Source: Pseudomonadota bacterium (GTDB lineage Bacteria; Pseudomonadota; Gammaproteobacteria; Xanthomonadales; Ahniellaceae). From it: a stretch of DNA of 64,000 nt. Both the position numbers and the translations under genes were made by a program. This document shows positions 26,657 through 37,079 of this stretch, in pieces. The notes under the pieces were generated by a model. It worked only from the letters and a program-made list of their open reading frames with translations. It did not search any database and was not told where the DNA came from. How positions within the stretch are numbered: the first letter of the stretch is position 1; each line of letters begins with the position of its first letter. Location: positions 111,722 to 175,721 of the forward strand of contig JALHNO010000011.1 of assembly GCA_022843465.1 (NCBI GenBank), read 5' to 3'.

Positions 26657-29410
26657 TCAGGATGCTGAAGCAACTCCGTCCGGGATCAGTGCCGCCACCC
26701 GCTGTGCCAGCGCACCGCCCGGCAGCATCGTCGATGCCGCATGCTGGTGAATCTGGCGGGCGAGATCGGCCGCCGCAGCACGCTGACCCTGGGCGGCCAG
26801 CCATTCGGCGCGCTCCAGTCGCTGGATCCAGACATCCGGATGCGTCTCACCCAGCCCGGCGATCAGTTGGGCCTCGGCCTTCAGCATCAGCGTCTGCGCC
26901 TGCTCCGGCTGGCCCTGTGCCCAGGCCAGTCTTGCGCGCTCGGCATCCAGGTCCGACTGGCCCAGCAACCAGCCTGTGAAGGCTTCGGGATCCACTTCAT
27001 CGAGCAACGTACTGGCTTCCTCCAAGCGCCCCTGGCTGCGGCGCACGGCGGCCAACTCGATCTGCGTCAGCGCCATTCGGAAGGGATGCGTGGAGGAATC
27101 TGCGCTACGGGCCCGCAGCACCTCGCTGGCGAGCGCGTTGGCGGTGTCCAGATCGCCAAGCATTCGATTCAAGCCGGCCATGTTGAGCTGGGAAGAGAGC
27201 AGATCGCGCTCGCCTTCCGGAAGCAAGCGGGTTCGTATATCGATGACTTGCTGAAAGATGGCCATGGCCTCAGGGTAGGCGCCCACATTCTTGTATACGG
27301 GCCCCAACACGGCGAGGATTGCGGCGGCCGCCAGCGAGCCCTCGCCATCGAGCTGAGCCTGAATCGACAGGCAGCGCTTCAGGACTTCGATTGCCTCCAG
27401 CCGCAAACCGGCATCGTTCAGAATGTTGGCGTAGCTGTGCAGACCATATCCACCCTGATAACTGACCTCACCATAGAAGCTCAGTCGCATCTCGCTGACC
27501 TCCCGCGCCAGCGGCAGCGCTTCGGCAAAGGCGCCGGTTCTCCTCAGTCCCAGTACCAGAGCCTCCAGAACATCGGCGTACAGAAAGTGCTGCTTGCCCA
27601 GGCGCTCCTCGATGATGCGCACCGCGGTGCGGCCGTGCACGACCACCGGGGTGGCATCGACAGACAAGTAGCCATGATGCCGTCCCATATCCAGATGCAC
27701 ACGCGCCGCCAGAACGCTGTCCTTGCCTGCCACCTGCTCGGCCATCGCCAGAGCGCGCTCGAGCAGCGCCAGCGATTCCGCCTGGTGATCACCCCCGAAC
27801 TGGTAGGTGAGGACGCTGCCCAGCAGGCGCAGACTCTCGACCAGCTCGGCCGAGTCGGGATTCAGGTTTTCCCGCAGCGCCAGCTCCTGGCGGGCGATCG
27901 GCTCGGCGGCCGGGAAGTCTTCCTGGTCGTACAGCGTATAGGCCTTCTTGTGCAGCAGATCGGCAAGAATGCGCGGGTTTGCTGCTGCCGCCTTGATCTC
28001 CAGTGCCTCATCAAACAGCTTCAACGCGCGCTCGCGCTGACCAATGTTCTGGTACACGCTACCGAGGATGCCGGTCACCTCGGCGCGCAGTTCAGGGCGA
28101 TCACTGAGTTTGCTGGCGAGTCCCTGGTAGCCGGCATCCAGCAGTTTCGACACCGGCAGATCGCGTTGCCCGGAGACTTCCGGATCGGCGCCCTGGAAGA
28201 CCGCCACCATGTAATCGGCCAGCGCGCGCGCCGAGCGCTCCGCGGACAGGGCGTTGTCGCGTTCGATGCGCATCTGCCAGGAGAATGCCGACACCACGAC
28301 CGCGAGCACGAGCACCGCGGCCGCCAGTGGCCAGCGCCGGCGCAGCCATTTGCGGCCGCGGTAGGCCAGCGTCGGCGCGCAGGCCAGAACCGGCAGATGC
28401 TCAAGATAGCGGCGCAGATCCTCGGCCAGCGCCTGCGCGCTGACATAGCGACGCTCGATCTCGACATCGGTGGCGCGCGCGATGATGGCGGCCAGTTCCA
28501 CTGGCAGGCTGCCCAGTGCCAGCGGGCCCGACTCGTCCAGGCTGACGCCCAGCAGTTCCGCCAGGGTCACGCCCAGACTGTAGATATCGGTCGCGGTGCC
28601 GACGCGCTCGCCGGCTCGCTGCTCGGGGCTGGCGTAGCGCGGCGTGTAGGCCTGCAGGGTACCCTTGCCCTGGCCCGCCGGGATTGCGGTGGACGGTGCC
28701 GCCTGATCGGCATCAGCCAGCAATCGGGAGACGCCAAAGTCGAGCAGGATCGGGCGACCTTCCGCGGTCACCAGGATATTCGACGGCTTCAGATCACAAT
28801 GCACCACCAGTTGCTGATGGGCGAAGGACACCGCCGCACAGATGTCGATCAGCAGTTGCAGTCGGGTGGCGATTGACGGCTGCTGTTGCCGGCAATACGC
28901 ATCGATGGCCTGCCCGCGCACGTACTCCATCACCAGATAGGGCTGCCCCTCGGCGGTGCTGCCGCCATCAAGCAGCCGGGCAATATGGGGATGTGCCAGT
29001 GAGGCCAGAATCTGGCGTTCGCGGGCGAGGAAGCGCAGCGCCTGTGCGCTCGGGTGTCCGGACAGCACCTTCACCGCGGCCAGTTGCTCGAAATGCCCGT
29101 CACTGCGGCGCGCCTGGAACACCCGGCCCATGCCGCCCTCGCCGATCTCGTCGAGCAGGGTCCAGGCACCGAGCACATCACCGCTGCGTACCGAAGCGCT
29201 CGCTGTCTGCTGCAGGGCAGTCAGCACCGGGCGCGCGAGTTGCTCGGTGGCATGGGCACCCTGCAGCAGCAGGGCACGCAGTTGCGCGAGCACCAGTGGA
29301 TCTTCATCGCTGGCTGCCAGCGCCGCCTGCTGCTCGGCGGCGCCGAGATCGACGAGTTGCTCGAAGCGTGCCTTGACGCGGGCAAACTGATCGGGGTTCA
29401 GTGCATTCAC
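26657..29410 (-). CDS. Ser/Thr protein kinase with TPR array, HCD type
   Basis: A 917-residue Hanks-type kinase. An N-terminal helical region (1-75) precedes the kinase domain (about 80-345): glycine loop GEGGMGRV (91-98), K114, HCDLKPSN (204-211) and DFG (224-226). The catalytic loop has Cys in place of Arg (HCD, not HRD), so activation-loop phosphorylation may not control it. A membrane helix at about 360-379 is followed by a long TPR region (about 400-880). The start overlaps the sigma-factor stop by 4 nt. ECF sigma plus kinase-TPR pairs are common in Lysobacterales and Planctomycetes; the kinase probably controls the sigma factor. Confidence 0.92.
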   Translation of the reverse strand: MNALNPDQFARVKARFEQLVDLGAAEQQAALAASDEDPLVLAQLRALLLQGAHATEQLARPVLTALQQTASASVRSGDVLGAWTLLDEIGEGGMGRVFQARRSDGHFEQLAAVKVLSGHPSAQALRFLARERQILASLAHPHIARLLDGGSTAEGQPYLVMEYVRGQAIDAYCRQQQPSIATRLQLLIDICAAVSFAHQQLVVHCDLKPSNILVTAEGRPILLDFGVSRLLADADQAAPSTAIPAGQGKGTLQAYTPRYASPEQRAGERVGTATDIYSLGVTLAELLGVSLDESGPLALGSLPVELAAIIARATDVEIERRYVSAQALAEDLRRYLEHLPVLACAPTLAYRGRKWLRRRWPLAAAVLVLAVVVSAFSWQMRIERDNALSAERSARALADYMVAVFQGADPEVSGQRDLPVSKLLDAGYQGLASKLSDRPELRAEVTGILGSVYQNIGQRERALKLFDEALEIKAAAANPRILADLLHKKAYTLYDQEDFPAAEPIARQELALRENLNPDSAELVESLRLLGSVLTYQFGGDHQAESLALLERALAMAEQVAGKDSVLAARVHLDMGRHHGYLSVDATPVVVHGRTAVRIIEERLGKQHFLYADVLEALVLGLRRTGAFAEALPLAREVSEMRLSFYGEVSYQGGYGLHSYANILNDAGLRLEAIEVLKRCLSIQAQLDGEGSLAAAAILAVLGPVYKNVGAYPEAMAIFQQVIDIRTRLLPEGERDLLSSQLNMAGLNRMLGDLDTANALASEVLRARSADSSTHPFRMALTQIELAAVRRSQGRLEEASTLLDEVDPEAFTGWLLGQSDLDAERARLAWAQGQPEQAQTLMLKAEAQLIAGLGETHPDVWIQRLERAEWLAAQGQRAAAADLARQIHQHAASTMLPGGALAQRVAALIPDGVASAS

Positions 29411-30000
29411 AAGCGTGACTCCAGTTGCGCACTGAGCCAGACCTTGGCAAAGCGCAGTTCCCGATCCACGATCTGCACCGAGACACCCAGTACGTCGGCG
29501 ATCTGGTGCCGATCCATGCCGGCGAAAATTTTGAGGTGCAGCACCGCACTGCTGCGCGGGTCGAGTGCTTCCAGCTGATTCAGGGCACCGTCAAGCGCCA
29601 GCAGTTCGGCCATGCCCGACTCCTCGCCCGCCTCGGCCTTGCCCAGGGTCACGTGCAGCAGGCCGCCGCCGCGCTTGTCACTCATGCGGGCGCGGGCGTG
29701 ATCGACCAGTACCGCGCGCATGTACAGCGACATCGACGCGAAGAAATGCGCCCGGTTCTCCCAGTTGAGGTCCTTGCCGATGACCCGCAGCAGGGCTTCG
29801 TGCACCAGTTCGGTAGGCGACAAGGTGGCATTGCCCGACACCTGCTGCACGCGCCCGGCGGCGATCCGCTTCAGTTCGGCATAGGCCTGCTCGAAGATCG
29901 ATCCGAATGCCAGGCCATCGCCATCGCGCCAGGCTTGCAGCAGCATAGTGAGCGACTGATTGGAAATAAGCCAAGTCCCCGGCTGCGTGGCGTCCAGCAC
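29407..30000 (-). CDS. ECF RNA polymerase sigma factor (TIGR02999-like)
   Basis: A 197-residue sigma-70 family protein of the extracytoplasmic-function group that pairs with Ser/Thr kinases. Region 2 lies around 25-95 (GDGLAFGSIFEQAYAELKRI; LSPTELVHEALLRV; ENRAHFFASMSLYMRAVLVDHARAR) and region 4 around 140-190 (LEALDPRSSAVLHLKIF ... HQIADVLGVSVQIVDREL). It should direct RNA polymerase to a specific regulon. The start (MLDATQPGTW) could be up to 17 codons too early. It heads the operon with the kinase at 26657. Confidence 0.92.
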   Translation of the reverse strand: MLDATQPGTWLISNQSLTMLLQAWRDGDGLAFGSIFEQAYAELKRIAAGRVQQVSGNATLSPTELVHEALLRVIGKDLNWENRAHFFASMSLYMRAVLVDHARARMSDKRGGGLLHVTLGKAEAGEESGMAELLALDGALNQLEALDPRSSAVLHLKIFAGMDRHQIADVLGVSVQIVDRELRFAKVWLSAQLESRL

Positions 30001-30326
30001 AAATTAGATCATGGTTGCAGCGGCGCTTGCCAGCCCGTGCGGGCACCAGGCTTGACTGGGCCATGGGCTCCTTCATAGGCTCCCGCAATCGCCTGCAAGC
30101 GTCCAGGCAAGCCCGGGCTGACCAGAAGTCCAAGCTTGTTGCCGCGCCTTCGGCGGTCGCTGAAACAGTCCGGAATCAGCTGGTCGCGCGCAGCTGAAAA
30201 ATTCCGGGACCGAATAATAAATTCCCTGGTGGACTACGTTAGTAGCCATGAAGCCGACCGTCGCTGCGCGCAGCGACCGCGGCACCCTTATGCCGGGCCT
30301 GCCCGGGACAAATCCTTGGAGGTGTC
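30001..30326. promoter_or_regulatory. Divergent intergenic region, sigma factor versus mosaic propeller
   Basis: A 326-bp gap between divergent genes that must hold both promoters. The palindromic GTCGCTGCGCGCAGCGAC lies at 30262-30279. The ribosome site CTTGGAGGTGTC precedes the ATG at 30327. No -35/-10 boxes could be placed with confidence. Confidence 0.35.
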
Positions 30327-33300
30327 ATGTTGCGTATGCGTTCGGGTCGGTCTGTGCATGCGGCCGCGGTTCTGATTCTTGTGTCGATCAGCTCTGCCGT
30401 CTGGGCTGCGCCGCGCGCCTACGTCGGTGGCAGCGCCGGCGGCGGCGCCGTCTCGGTCGTCGATCTGAACACCAACATGATCCAGTCGACTATCTACTTC
30501 CCCATTGCATCTGGCGTTCGAGGCCAGGACCTGGATTCCGGGAACAACCGCCTGTTTGTTGCCGACCCGGACTCGATCGACGTCATCGATCTGACCACCA
30601 ACTCGATCATCGACAGCTACCCGGGCAGCGGTGAGGAATTCAAATCCGTCCGGCTGAATCCGGCCGGCAATCGATTGTACGTGCCGGCGAAGTTTGGACC
30701 CTTTGGTCAGGTCTCGGTATTCAACGCCAGCACGGGCGCAGCGCTGACACCGATCAATACCGGCGGTGAGCCAGTCGAAATGGTGTTCCATCCCAATGGC
30801 AGCACCGCCTACGTGATCAACATCGGCACCAGCAGTCTGCAGGTGATTGACCTCGCCAGCAACGCCGTCACCACCAACGTGGCGCTCGGCGAACTGCCTG
30901 CAGCCATCGCCATCAATCCCAGTGGCAGCAATCTGGTGGTGTCCTTCAACGCGGCCAGCCAGATCCGGCTTTACGACACCCAGACCCTGAACCAGATCGG
31001 GGCCACGCCGATCAACCAGGCCGGTGACATCATTTTCAATGCCGATGGCAGTCAGATGTACATCCTGAGCGCCGATTTCTTTGTCGGCCTTCACGATATC
31101 AGGCTGATACGCCTGAACAGCACGCTCAACCTCACCGGCAACACCTCACTGGGCATAGTCAATATGCTCCCTTCGGCCGCTGCGTCGGTCGCGCTGGGCC
31201 GTTCCGAAACCCGCGCCTATGTGACGGACCCGCAACGCAACAAGCTGTTCATCGTCGACACGGCAGCCTTCTCGCTGCTCGGCGACCTCGACATTTCCGG
31301 CGCTCCAGGACCCATCGTGGTCACGCCCGATCTGCCGCAACTGGTCGCCACGCCGCCCTCTGGCTCCACGCTGAATTTTCCGAATTTTGCGGTCGGCGGT
31401 GCGCCAAGCAGCGTCCAGATCCAGTTCCAGAATCCCGCTTCGGCGCCCGGCGACCTCAGCTGCCAGCCGTTGTCGAACAGCAGGTTCAGCCTTGCCAGCA
31501 ATCCGCTTGTAGTACCGGCCGGCGGCAGCGCCCATCTGCAGATCCAGTTCAGCAGCGTTACCACCGGCAGCTTCAGCACCACGCTGAGCTGTCTCGATGG
31601 CAGCGGTCAGAGCTTCAGCTATACGCTGGAAGCGGTCGCACTCGGCGAACTGATCATCACCCCGGTCGCCGGTTCCACCATCAATCTCGGCGAGGTGCTG
31701 GTGGGTGGACCGCCCGCGCACGCCGAGATTGACCTGCGCAATGAATCCGAGCTCCCGATCAGCGCGAACTGCACTGCAACCGGCGATCCGCAATTCACTT
31801 TCGCGCCCTCGATGTTTTCCGTACCCGGCTTCGGCAATATGCGCCTGCGCCTGCAGTTCGAGAGTGCCGTTGCCGGCAGCTTCAACAGCAATCTGCAGTG
31901 CGCACTCGGCTCCGGCGCGCCGATAGCGTTCACCTTGACAGGAAAGGCGTTCGCGCCGCTGACCGCCAGTCCGGCCAGCGGCAGCGCAGTCACCCTGCCG
32001 ACCACGAGCCAGAATGCACCACCGGCTGGCGCAACGATCGTCTTCCACAACGCCAATGCGCTGGCAGCCACTGTCAGTTGCGCGGTCTCGCCGACATCAG
32101 CCTTTGACCTCTCACAGCCATCACTGCTCATACCTGCCAATGACAGCGCCGGCCTGAACGTCGAGCTGGGCACCGCCACCCAAGGCAGCTTTGTCGAAAG
32201 CCTGCGCTGCACAGGTCCCGGGTCGCAGCCTCTGGTGTTTCAGCTGACCGGCCGCGTTGCGCAGCCGATCTACGCCTACCTGACCGACAGCGTCGCCAAC
32301 GTGGTTCGCGTGCTCGACACCGCCGATGGACGGATCGCAGCCGTGATTCCGGTAGGTACAACGCCGATCGCTGTCGCCGTCGACGCCCAGGGGGCCCGTG
32401 CCTACATCGCCAATCGCGGCAGCGATTCGGTCAGCGTGATCGACAGCACCAGTCTGTCGGTGATCGCCACGATTCCGGTTCAGACCCGCCCGGTCGCCAT
32501 CGCAGTCAACGACGCCGGTACCCGCGCCTATGTTGCCAATCTGCAAGGCGCGTCGGTCTCTGTCATCGATACCAACAGCCTGTCGGTCATTGCAACCGTA
32601 CCGGGATTTTTCGGCCCGGTCGCCATCGAGGTCAACCATGCCGGGACGCATGTGCTGGTCGCCAGCCAGGGACCCGGCAGTTCTGCTGTCCATGCGATCG
32701 ACACCATGAGCAATGCGATCGTAGCAACCAGCCCCTCCACGCCGGGGACCTTCCGCAGTATCGCGGTTGCACCCGACGACAGCCGCTTCGTTGCCACCAT
32801 GTCTCCGGGCGATTTTCTTTCGGTCTATGGGCCCAACGCCAACCTGCTGGTGTCAACCAATACTGGTCCTGCCGACGGAATCGCCTGGCTTGCGGACGGC
32901 AGCAGCTTTCTGGTCGCCAGCCAGGAACAGAACCGGGTTTTCTTCCGGGAAGGTGCCTCCACTGCCCTTCAGGCCCAGTTGACGGTAAATCGTGCCAATG
33001 GTGTGGCGATCCATCCATCGGGTCGACGCGCCTACGTCGGCAGCGACACGGCGCCCTATCTCAGTGTCATCGATCCGATCGCCCGCAGCCTCCTGCCGTC
33101 ACCGGCACTGAATGCGCGGATCGACTCGATCGGGCGATTCGTCAATGGCCCGCAACTGCTGATCAGCTCGGCACCGGCGACTGCCAGCACGGTCCGGTTT
33201 CCGACTGTTCGTCCGGGCACTGCCGCGGTTACCGCCGTGAGCTTCCAGAATCCGGATCTGGACGCGGCCAGCGTGCAATGTTCAGCGCTCACTGTGCCCG

Positions 33301-35327
33301 AGTTCGCACGGCCAGCCGAAGTCCTTGCCCTACCCGCCCGCGGCAACACCCAGGCCTTGCTGAACTTCAGCGGCGGCGTCGCCGGCAGCTATACCGACAC
33401 CCTGATCTGCAGCGGCTCCGGTGGCGAGACCTTCCAGTTCAATCTGATTGCAGAAGTGCTGTCGCCGATGACCAGCACGCCGGGCACAGCCTCGGCTCTG
33501 GTGTTTTCCGAGCACCGGGTCGGCGCCGCGCCGACGACCCGCCAGATCGACTTCTTCAACGGCGGTCCGCTCAACCAGCAACTGGATTGCAGCCTTCCGG
33601 CGAACTCGCGCTTCAGTCTGCCGGCCGGTCCGTTCCCGGTGCCAGGCAATGCCAGCCACACCCTGCAGTTGATCTTCGAATCAGCGACTCCAGGAAGCTT
33701 CGAGGACACCCTCAGCTGCCTTGGGCCGGCGGGCCAATCGTGGCGGTTCGCGCTGCAGGCCAGCGCACGCGCGCCGCTGACTGCCGCGCTCGCAAGCGGC
33801 AGCACCATCAGCTGGGCGCCAGGCTTCCTGGGTTCGACACAGGCAGCGCGCACGCTGGAATTCGGCAATCCCAACCCAAGTGCGGAAACGATCAGCTGTA
33901 CCACCCCGAGCGCCGATTTCAGTGCCAGCCCATCGCCACTGAACCTGCCGGCAGTGGGCAACAACACACTGAACCTGACGTTCCTGGCCAATCAGCCGGG
34001 CAGCTACGCCGCAACCCTGAACTGTGTCGGCTCCGGCGGCGAACAGTTCAGCTATTCGCTGAGCGCCGTCCTGTACGAGGCACCGATTGCCTATGTCAGC
34101 AATCTGTTTGGTCAATCCGTGTCGCTGATCGATACCCAGACAGGAAACACTGTGGCCGAACTGGCGCTGGGCAGCGCACCGAAACGGATCGCGGTGCATC
34201 CGTCCGGCGTGCGTGCGCTGGTCACGATGCCGAATGCCGACACGGTCGCCGTGATTGACGCGCCTGGCGTGCTGCGGGCCACGATTGCGGTCGGTGACCA
34301 GCCCGATGCTGTGGTCATCACCCCGGATGGCCGGCGCGCATTGATCGGCAATATAGGCGACGGCACGCTGTCGGTGATTGACATGCTCAGTCTGCAGGTG
34401 AGCGCCACCATCGCGGTGCCCAATGGCGTCAGCAGCCTGGTGCTGACCGCCGACGGCACGACCGCCTATGCAGGTGCACCCGTGGCCGGCTCGGTAACCC
34501 GCATCGATCTGGCCAGTCTGACCGTTGCCGGCAGCTTCGCCTCCTGTGAGAACGGAGTTGACGCAGCCATCGATCCGGGCCAGAACCTGCTCTATCTGGC
34601 CTGTGCCGGCAACGATTCGGTGGGCGTCTACGACCTGCAGACGCAGACCCAGGTGGCGATGATCCTGATCGGCCCGAGCCTGTACCGTGTCATCGTGCAC
34701 CCGAGCCTGCCGATTGCCTACGCCTTGTTTGTCGACGGCCTGAACCCTGGCATACGTCGGATTGCTACCCAGGGATTCACCGCCGCAGCGACGGTAGGCA
34801 TGGGTGGCGCGATCCAGCTGGGAATGCGACTGCATCCGGATGGCGAACGGCTGCTGACCAGCGTGTATTCGGGTCCACAGGCCAACCGGCTGAGCATCCG
34901 CGATGCCCAGACGCTCGCCGAAATCGGCTCCGCAGCCACCGGTAACGGACCCTCGGATATCGCCCTGCAATCCGGTCCGCCCAGCGCAGCATTGAGCGCC
35001 ACCCCCGACGCCAGCAGTCTGATCGTGCTGCCCACTCGCGTACTCGGGGCAGCCGCGACCATGGCCTTCATCGACTTCCAGAATCTCAGCTCCGGCAGCG
35101 TCAGCCTGCAGTGCGAGGTGCAGCCCGGCAATGCGTTCAGTGTCCTGCCGGCGGCGATGACGATTGCGGCAATGCAGACCGAGACAGTGGCTATCAGCTA
35201 TGCCGCGACCAGCGCCGGCACGACCGGCGGGACACTCAGTTGCACTGCCGCCAATTCACAGGAGTTCCTGTTCAATCTCAGTGGCACCACGCTGGCGGAC
35301 GTATTGTTGCGGGATGGCTTCGAATAG
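30327..35327 (+). CDS. Giant secreted mosaic of YVTN propellers and Ig-like repeats
   Basis: A 1666-residue exported protein, start supported by GGAGGTGTC, signal peptide ending near VWA-AP. Three blocks of YVTN-type beta-propeller repeats (about 28-335, 650-950 and 1250-1530; repeating pattern AYVANxxxxSVSVIDxxSLSVIATI) are separated and closed by about 100-residue Ig-like repeats with the pattern SGSTxxF ... LSCQ ... SFSTTLSCLDGSGQSFSYTLEA, each with conserved cysteines. It ends LLRDGFE. Probably a cell-surface or periplasmic scaffold; no enzymatic motif was seen. The hairpin at 35359-35391 may end the transcript. Confidence 0.9.
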   Translation: MLRMRSGRSVHAAAVLILVSISSAVWAAPRAYVGGSAGGGAVSVVDLNTNMIQSTIYFPIASGVRGQDLDSGNNRLFVADPDSIDVIDLTTNSIIDSYPGSGEEFKSVRLNPAGNRLYVPAKFGPFGQVSVFNASTGAALTPINTGGEPVEMVFHPNGSTAYVINIGTSSLQVIDLASNAVTTNVALGELPAAIAINPSGSNLVVSFNAASQIRLYDTQTLNQIGATPINQAGDIIFNADGSQMYILSADFFVGLHDIRLIRLNSTLNLTGNTSLGIVNMLPSAAASVALGRSETRAYVTDPQRNKLFIVDTAAFSLLGDLDISGAPGPIVVTPDLPQLVATPPSGSTLNFPNFAVGGAPSSVQIQFQNPASAPGDLSCQPLSNSRFSLASNPLVVPAGGSAHLQIQFSSVTTGSFSTTLSCLDGSGQSFSYTLEAVALGELIITPVAGSTINLGEVLVGGPPAHAEIDLRNESELPISANCTATGDPQFTFAPSMFSVPGFGNMRLRLQFESAVAGSFNSNLQCALGSGAPIAFTLTGKAFAPLTASPASGSAVTLPTTSQNAPPAGATIVFHNANALAATVSCAVSPTSAFDLSQPSLLIPANDSAGLNVELGTATQGSFVESLRCTGPGSQPLVFQLTGRVAQPIYAYLTDSVANVVRVLDTADGRIAAVIPVGTTPIAVAVDAQGARAYIANRGSDSVSVIDSTSLSVIATIPVQTRPVAIAVNDAGTRAYVANLQGASVSVIDTNSLSVIATVPGFFGPVAIEVNHAGTHVLVASQGPGSSAVHAIDTMSNAIVATSPSTPGTFRSIAVAPDDSRFVATMSPGDFLSVYGPNANLLVSTNTGPADGIAWLADGSSFLVASQEQNRVFFREGASTALQAQLTVNRANGVAIHPSGRRAYVGSDTAPYLSVIDPIARSLLPSPALNARIDSIGRFVNGPQLLISSAPATASTVRFPTVRPGTAAVTAVSFQNPDLDAASVQCSALTVPEFARPAEVLALPARGNTQALLNFSGGVAGSYTDTLICSGSGGETFQFNLIAEVLSPMTSTPGTASALVFSEHRVGAAPTTRQIDFFNGGPLNQQLDCSLPANSRFSLPAGPFPVPGNASHTLQLIFESATPGSFEDTLSCLGPAGQSWRFALQASARAPLTAALASGSTISWAPGFLGSTQAARTLEFGNPNPSAETISCTTPSADFSASPSPLNLPAVGNNTLNLTFLANQPGSYAATLNCVGSGGEQFSYSLSAVLYEAPIAYVSNLFGQSVSLIDTQTGNTVAELALGSAPKRIAVHPSGVRALVTMPNADTVAVIDAPGVLRATIAVGDQPDAVVITPDGRRALIGNIGDGTLSVIDMLSLQVSATIAVPNGVSSLVLTADGTTAYAGAPVAGSVTRIDLASLTVAGSFASCENGVDAAIDPGQNLLYLACAGNDSVGVYDLQTQTQVAMILIGPSLYRVIVHPSLPIAYALFVDGLNPGIRRIATQGFTAAATVGMGGAIQLGMRLHPDGERLLTSVYSGPQANRLSIRDAQTLAEIGSAATGNGPSDIALQSGPPSAALSATPDASSLIVLPTRVLGAAATMAFIDFQNLSSGSVSLQCEVQPGNAFSVLPAAMTIAAMQTETVAISYAATSAGTTGGTLSCTAANSQEFLFNLSGTTLADVLLRDGFE

Positions 35328-35358
35328 CGACGCCGGTGAAACCTGCGCATCGAATAGC

Positions 35359-35391
35359 AAGAGCCCCCACACAGGGGGAGACCAGGCTCTT
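35359..35391 (+). terminator. Possible terminator hairpin
   Basis: AAGAGCC and GGCTCTT pair around an inner CCCC/GGGG stem, 32 bp after the mosaic-propeller stop. No T run follows. The rest of the 386-bp gap up to 35713 holds no gene that can be supported. Confidence 0.45.
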
Positions 35392-35713
35392 GGCGGAACG
35401 GCGTTTGCCATTGGGCTCTGTCGGAGCAGGATTCCAATGTGCAGGACGCGCCGCGCCGCCGCTGTCGCCTTCGCCGAGGCGACAGCCGCATCGTCGCCAT
35501 CCAGGTGAGCACCAGGATCCGCGGCCACAGCATGAGCATCCGCTCTGCGCGGCAGCATTGAAGCCACGCACGCGCTCACTCTGACAGCAGTGGCAGTGGC
35601 CGTGTCCGGTCATGTGCTCATTTGACGAACTTGGCCTGTGCAGGGGGATAACCGCGTGCCGGCGCTGGACCGGCGTGCATATCGGACCGTTGGGTCCGCT
35701 TGGGAGAGAACGC

Positions 35714-37006
35714 ATGATGTCGAGAATGTTGATGGGCTTGTGCCTGGCATGGGCGATGCTGCAGACGGCTGAAGCCGCACCGCTGCCGGTGGCCAATTCA
35801 CTGGCGATAGAAAAGGAATCCGCCATCGCCTTCGATCCGGATGGCGGTCGCGGGCTGGTGGTGTTTGTGCAGAACGGCTACGTCTACGGCCGCCATGTCG
35901 ATGCCATGGGACGTCCTACTTCAGCGCCGGTCTTCGGCATCTTCCCGGTGGTCCATCCGACCCGGGATCGCAGCTACTCCAAGCCCAGCGTGACCTTCAA
36001 GCGCGGCCAGAACCGCTTCGTGATCGCTGCCGAAGAAACCGAAACGCGCATCATCAACCTGCCCGACGGCCCACTCGCGCTGAGCTTCCCTTCGGGCATT
36101 GCGGTCACCGCGTTCAACAGCGATGGCTCGCGCGCCGGCAATCGCTTTCTGCGCACGCCGATCGCCTCGGCAGCGCGCACTGAAAAGCGGCCGTTCGTGG
36201 TCGCCGACGAGCTCAGTGATGATTGCTGCATCGCCGTCGCCTGGGAGGACGAGGCCTATGCGCACAAGCTCTACGTGCAACGACTGAAGGCCGACCTCTC
36301 GCCTCAGGGCGGCATCAGCGAACTGGCACCCACCGGCGCCAGCCGGATCGCCAATGTATCCGGAACCTACGAACTCAGCCGCGACCGTTTCACCTTCGTC
36401 TTCGACATGATCGACAGCAGCGGACGCCGCTGGATCGCGACCAGCAGCATGGGCGCCTTCACCGGCGCTTCGGTGCGCAGCCGCACGATCGCGGAACGCG
36501 TCGGACATGGTGAACGCAGCGGCGACCTGCTGCGCGGCACGCCTGCGGTGGTGCATTCCGAAGGCCTGGATACCTATGTGGTCGCATGGCGACTCGGCAC
36601 GGGTCTGCGCGCTGCCTTCCTGCCACCGGACATCACCGGCACGGTGAGTTCGAGCTTTGCGATTCCGACCTCGGCACCCTGCACCACGCCACCGTTCTGT
36701 TTCTTCCTGACGCCCGGCACCTCAGCACCACCGGCCCTGGTCAACGCGCCGGGCACACGTCGCGTCTACGTGGTCGCGGCAATGAACCCGCTGCTCGGCG
36801 ACGGCCCCGCGGTACTCGATGCCTATGCGATCGACTCCACCAGCACCACTGCCGTCACGCCCTATCTTGCCGCCATCTCGCGCGCCAGTGACGGCGCCGC
36901 ACTCAGCGCTGGCGCCGTCTGGTCCCCCGGAGGCAATCGCGTCATCGCCACCTGGGACAGCGCCGGACCCACCCGCGATGTTTACGTGGGTGATCTGCTG
37001 CCCTGA
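35714..37006 (+). CDS. Exported protein of unknown function
   Basis: A 430-residue exported protein. ATG 35714 follows GGGAGAGAACGC and begins a signal peptide (MMSRMLMGLCLAWAMLQTAEAA). The body has regular beta-strand repeats (ESAIAFDPDGGRGLVVFVQNG; KPSVTFKRGQNRFVIAAEE; GNRVIATWDSAG) that look like propeller blades, with paired cysteines DDCCI and PCTTPPFC. No family was recognised and no GFE tail is present. It is a separate unit from the upstream propeller gene. Confidence 0.75.
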   Translation: MMSRMLMGLCLAWAMLQTAEAAPLPVANSLAIEKESAIAFDPDGGRGLVVFVQNGYVYGRHVDAMGRPTSAPVFGIFPVVHPTRDRSYSKPSVTFKRGQNRFVIAAEETETRIINLPDGPLALSFPSGIAVTAFNSDGSRAGNRFLRTPIASAARTEKRPFVVADELSDDCCIAVAWEDEAYAHKLYVQRLKADLSPQGGISELAPTGASRIANVSGTYELSRDRFTFVFDMIDSSGRRWIATSSMGAFTGASVRSRTIAERVGHGERSGDLLRGTPAVVHSEGLDTYVVAWRLGTGLRAAFLPPDITGTVSSSFAIPTSAPCTTPPFCFFLTPGTSAPPALVNAPGTRRVYVVAAMNPLLGDGPAVLDAYAIDSTSTTAVTPYLAAISRASDGAALSAGAVWSPGGNRVIATWDSAGPTRDVYVGDLLP

Positions 37007-37079
37007 CCGCCCCGCCCGGCACCGCCACGGTGCCGGGCATTCCAGGCTCATGCCGCGAATCCATTTTGTCTCCAGGAGG

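Noticed and set aside
26741-28876. 711-codon plus-strand frame
   Set aside because: Antisense to the TPR kinase; no domain, high-GC shadow frame.
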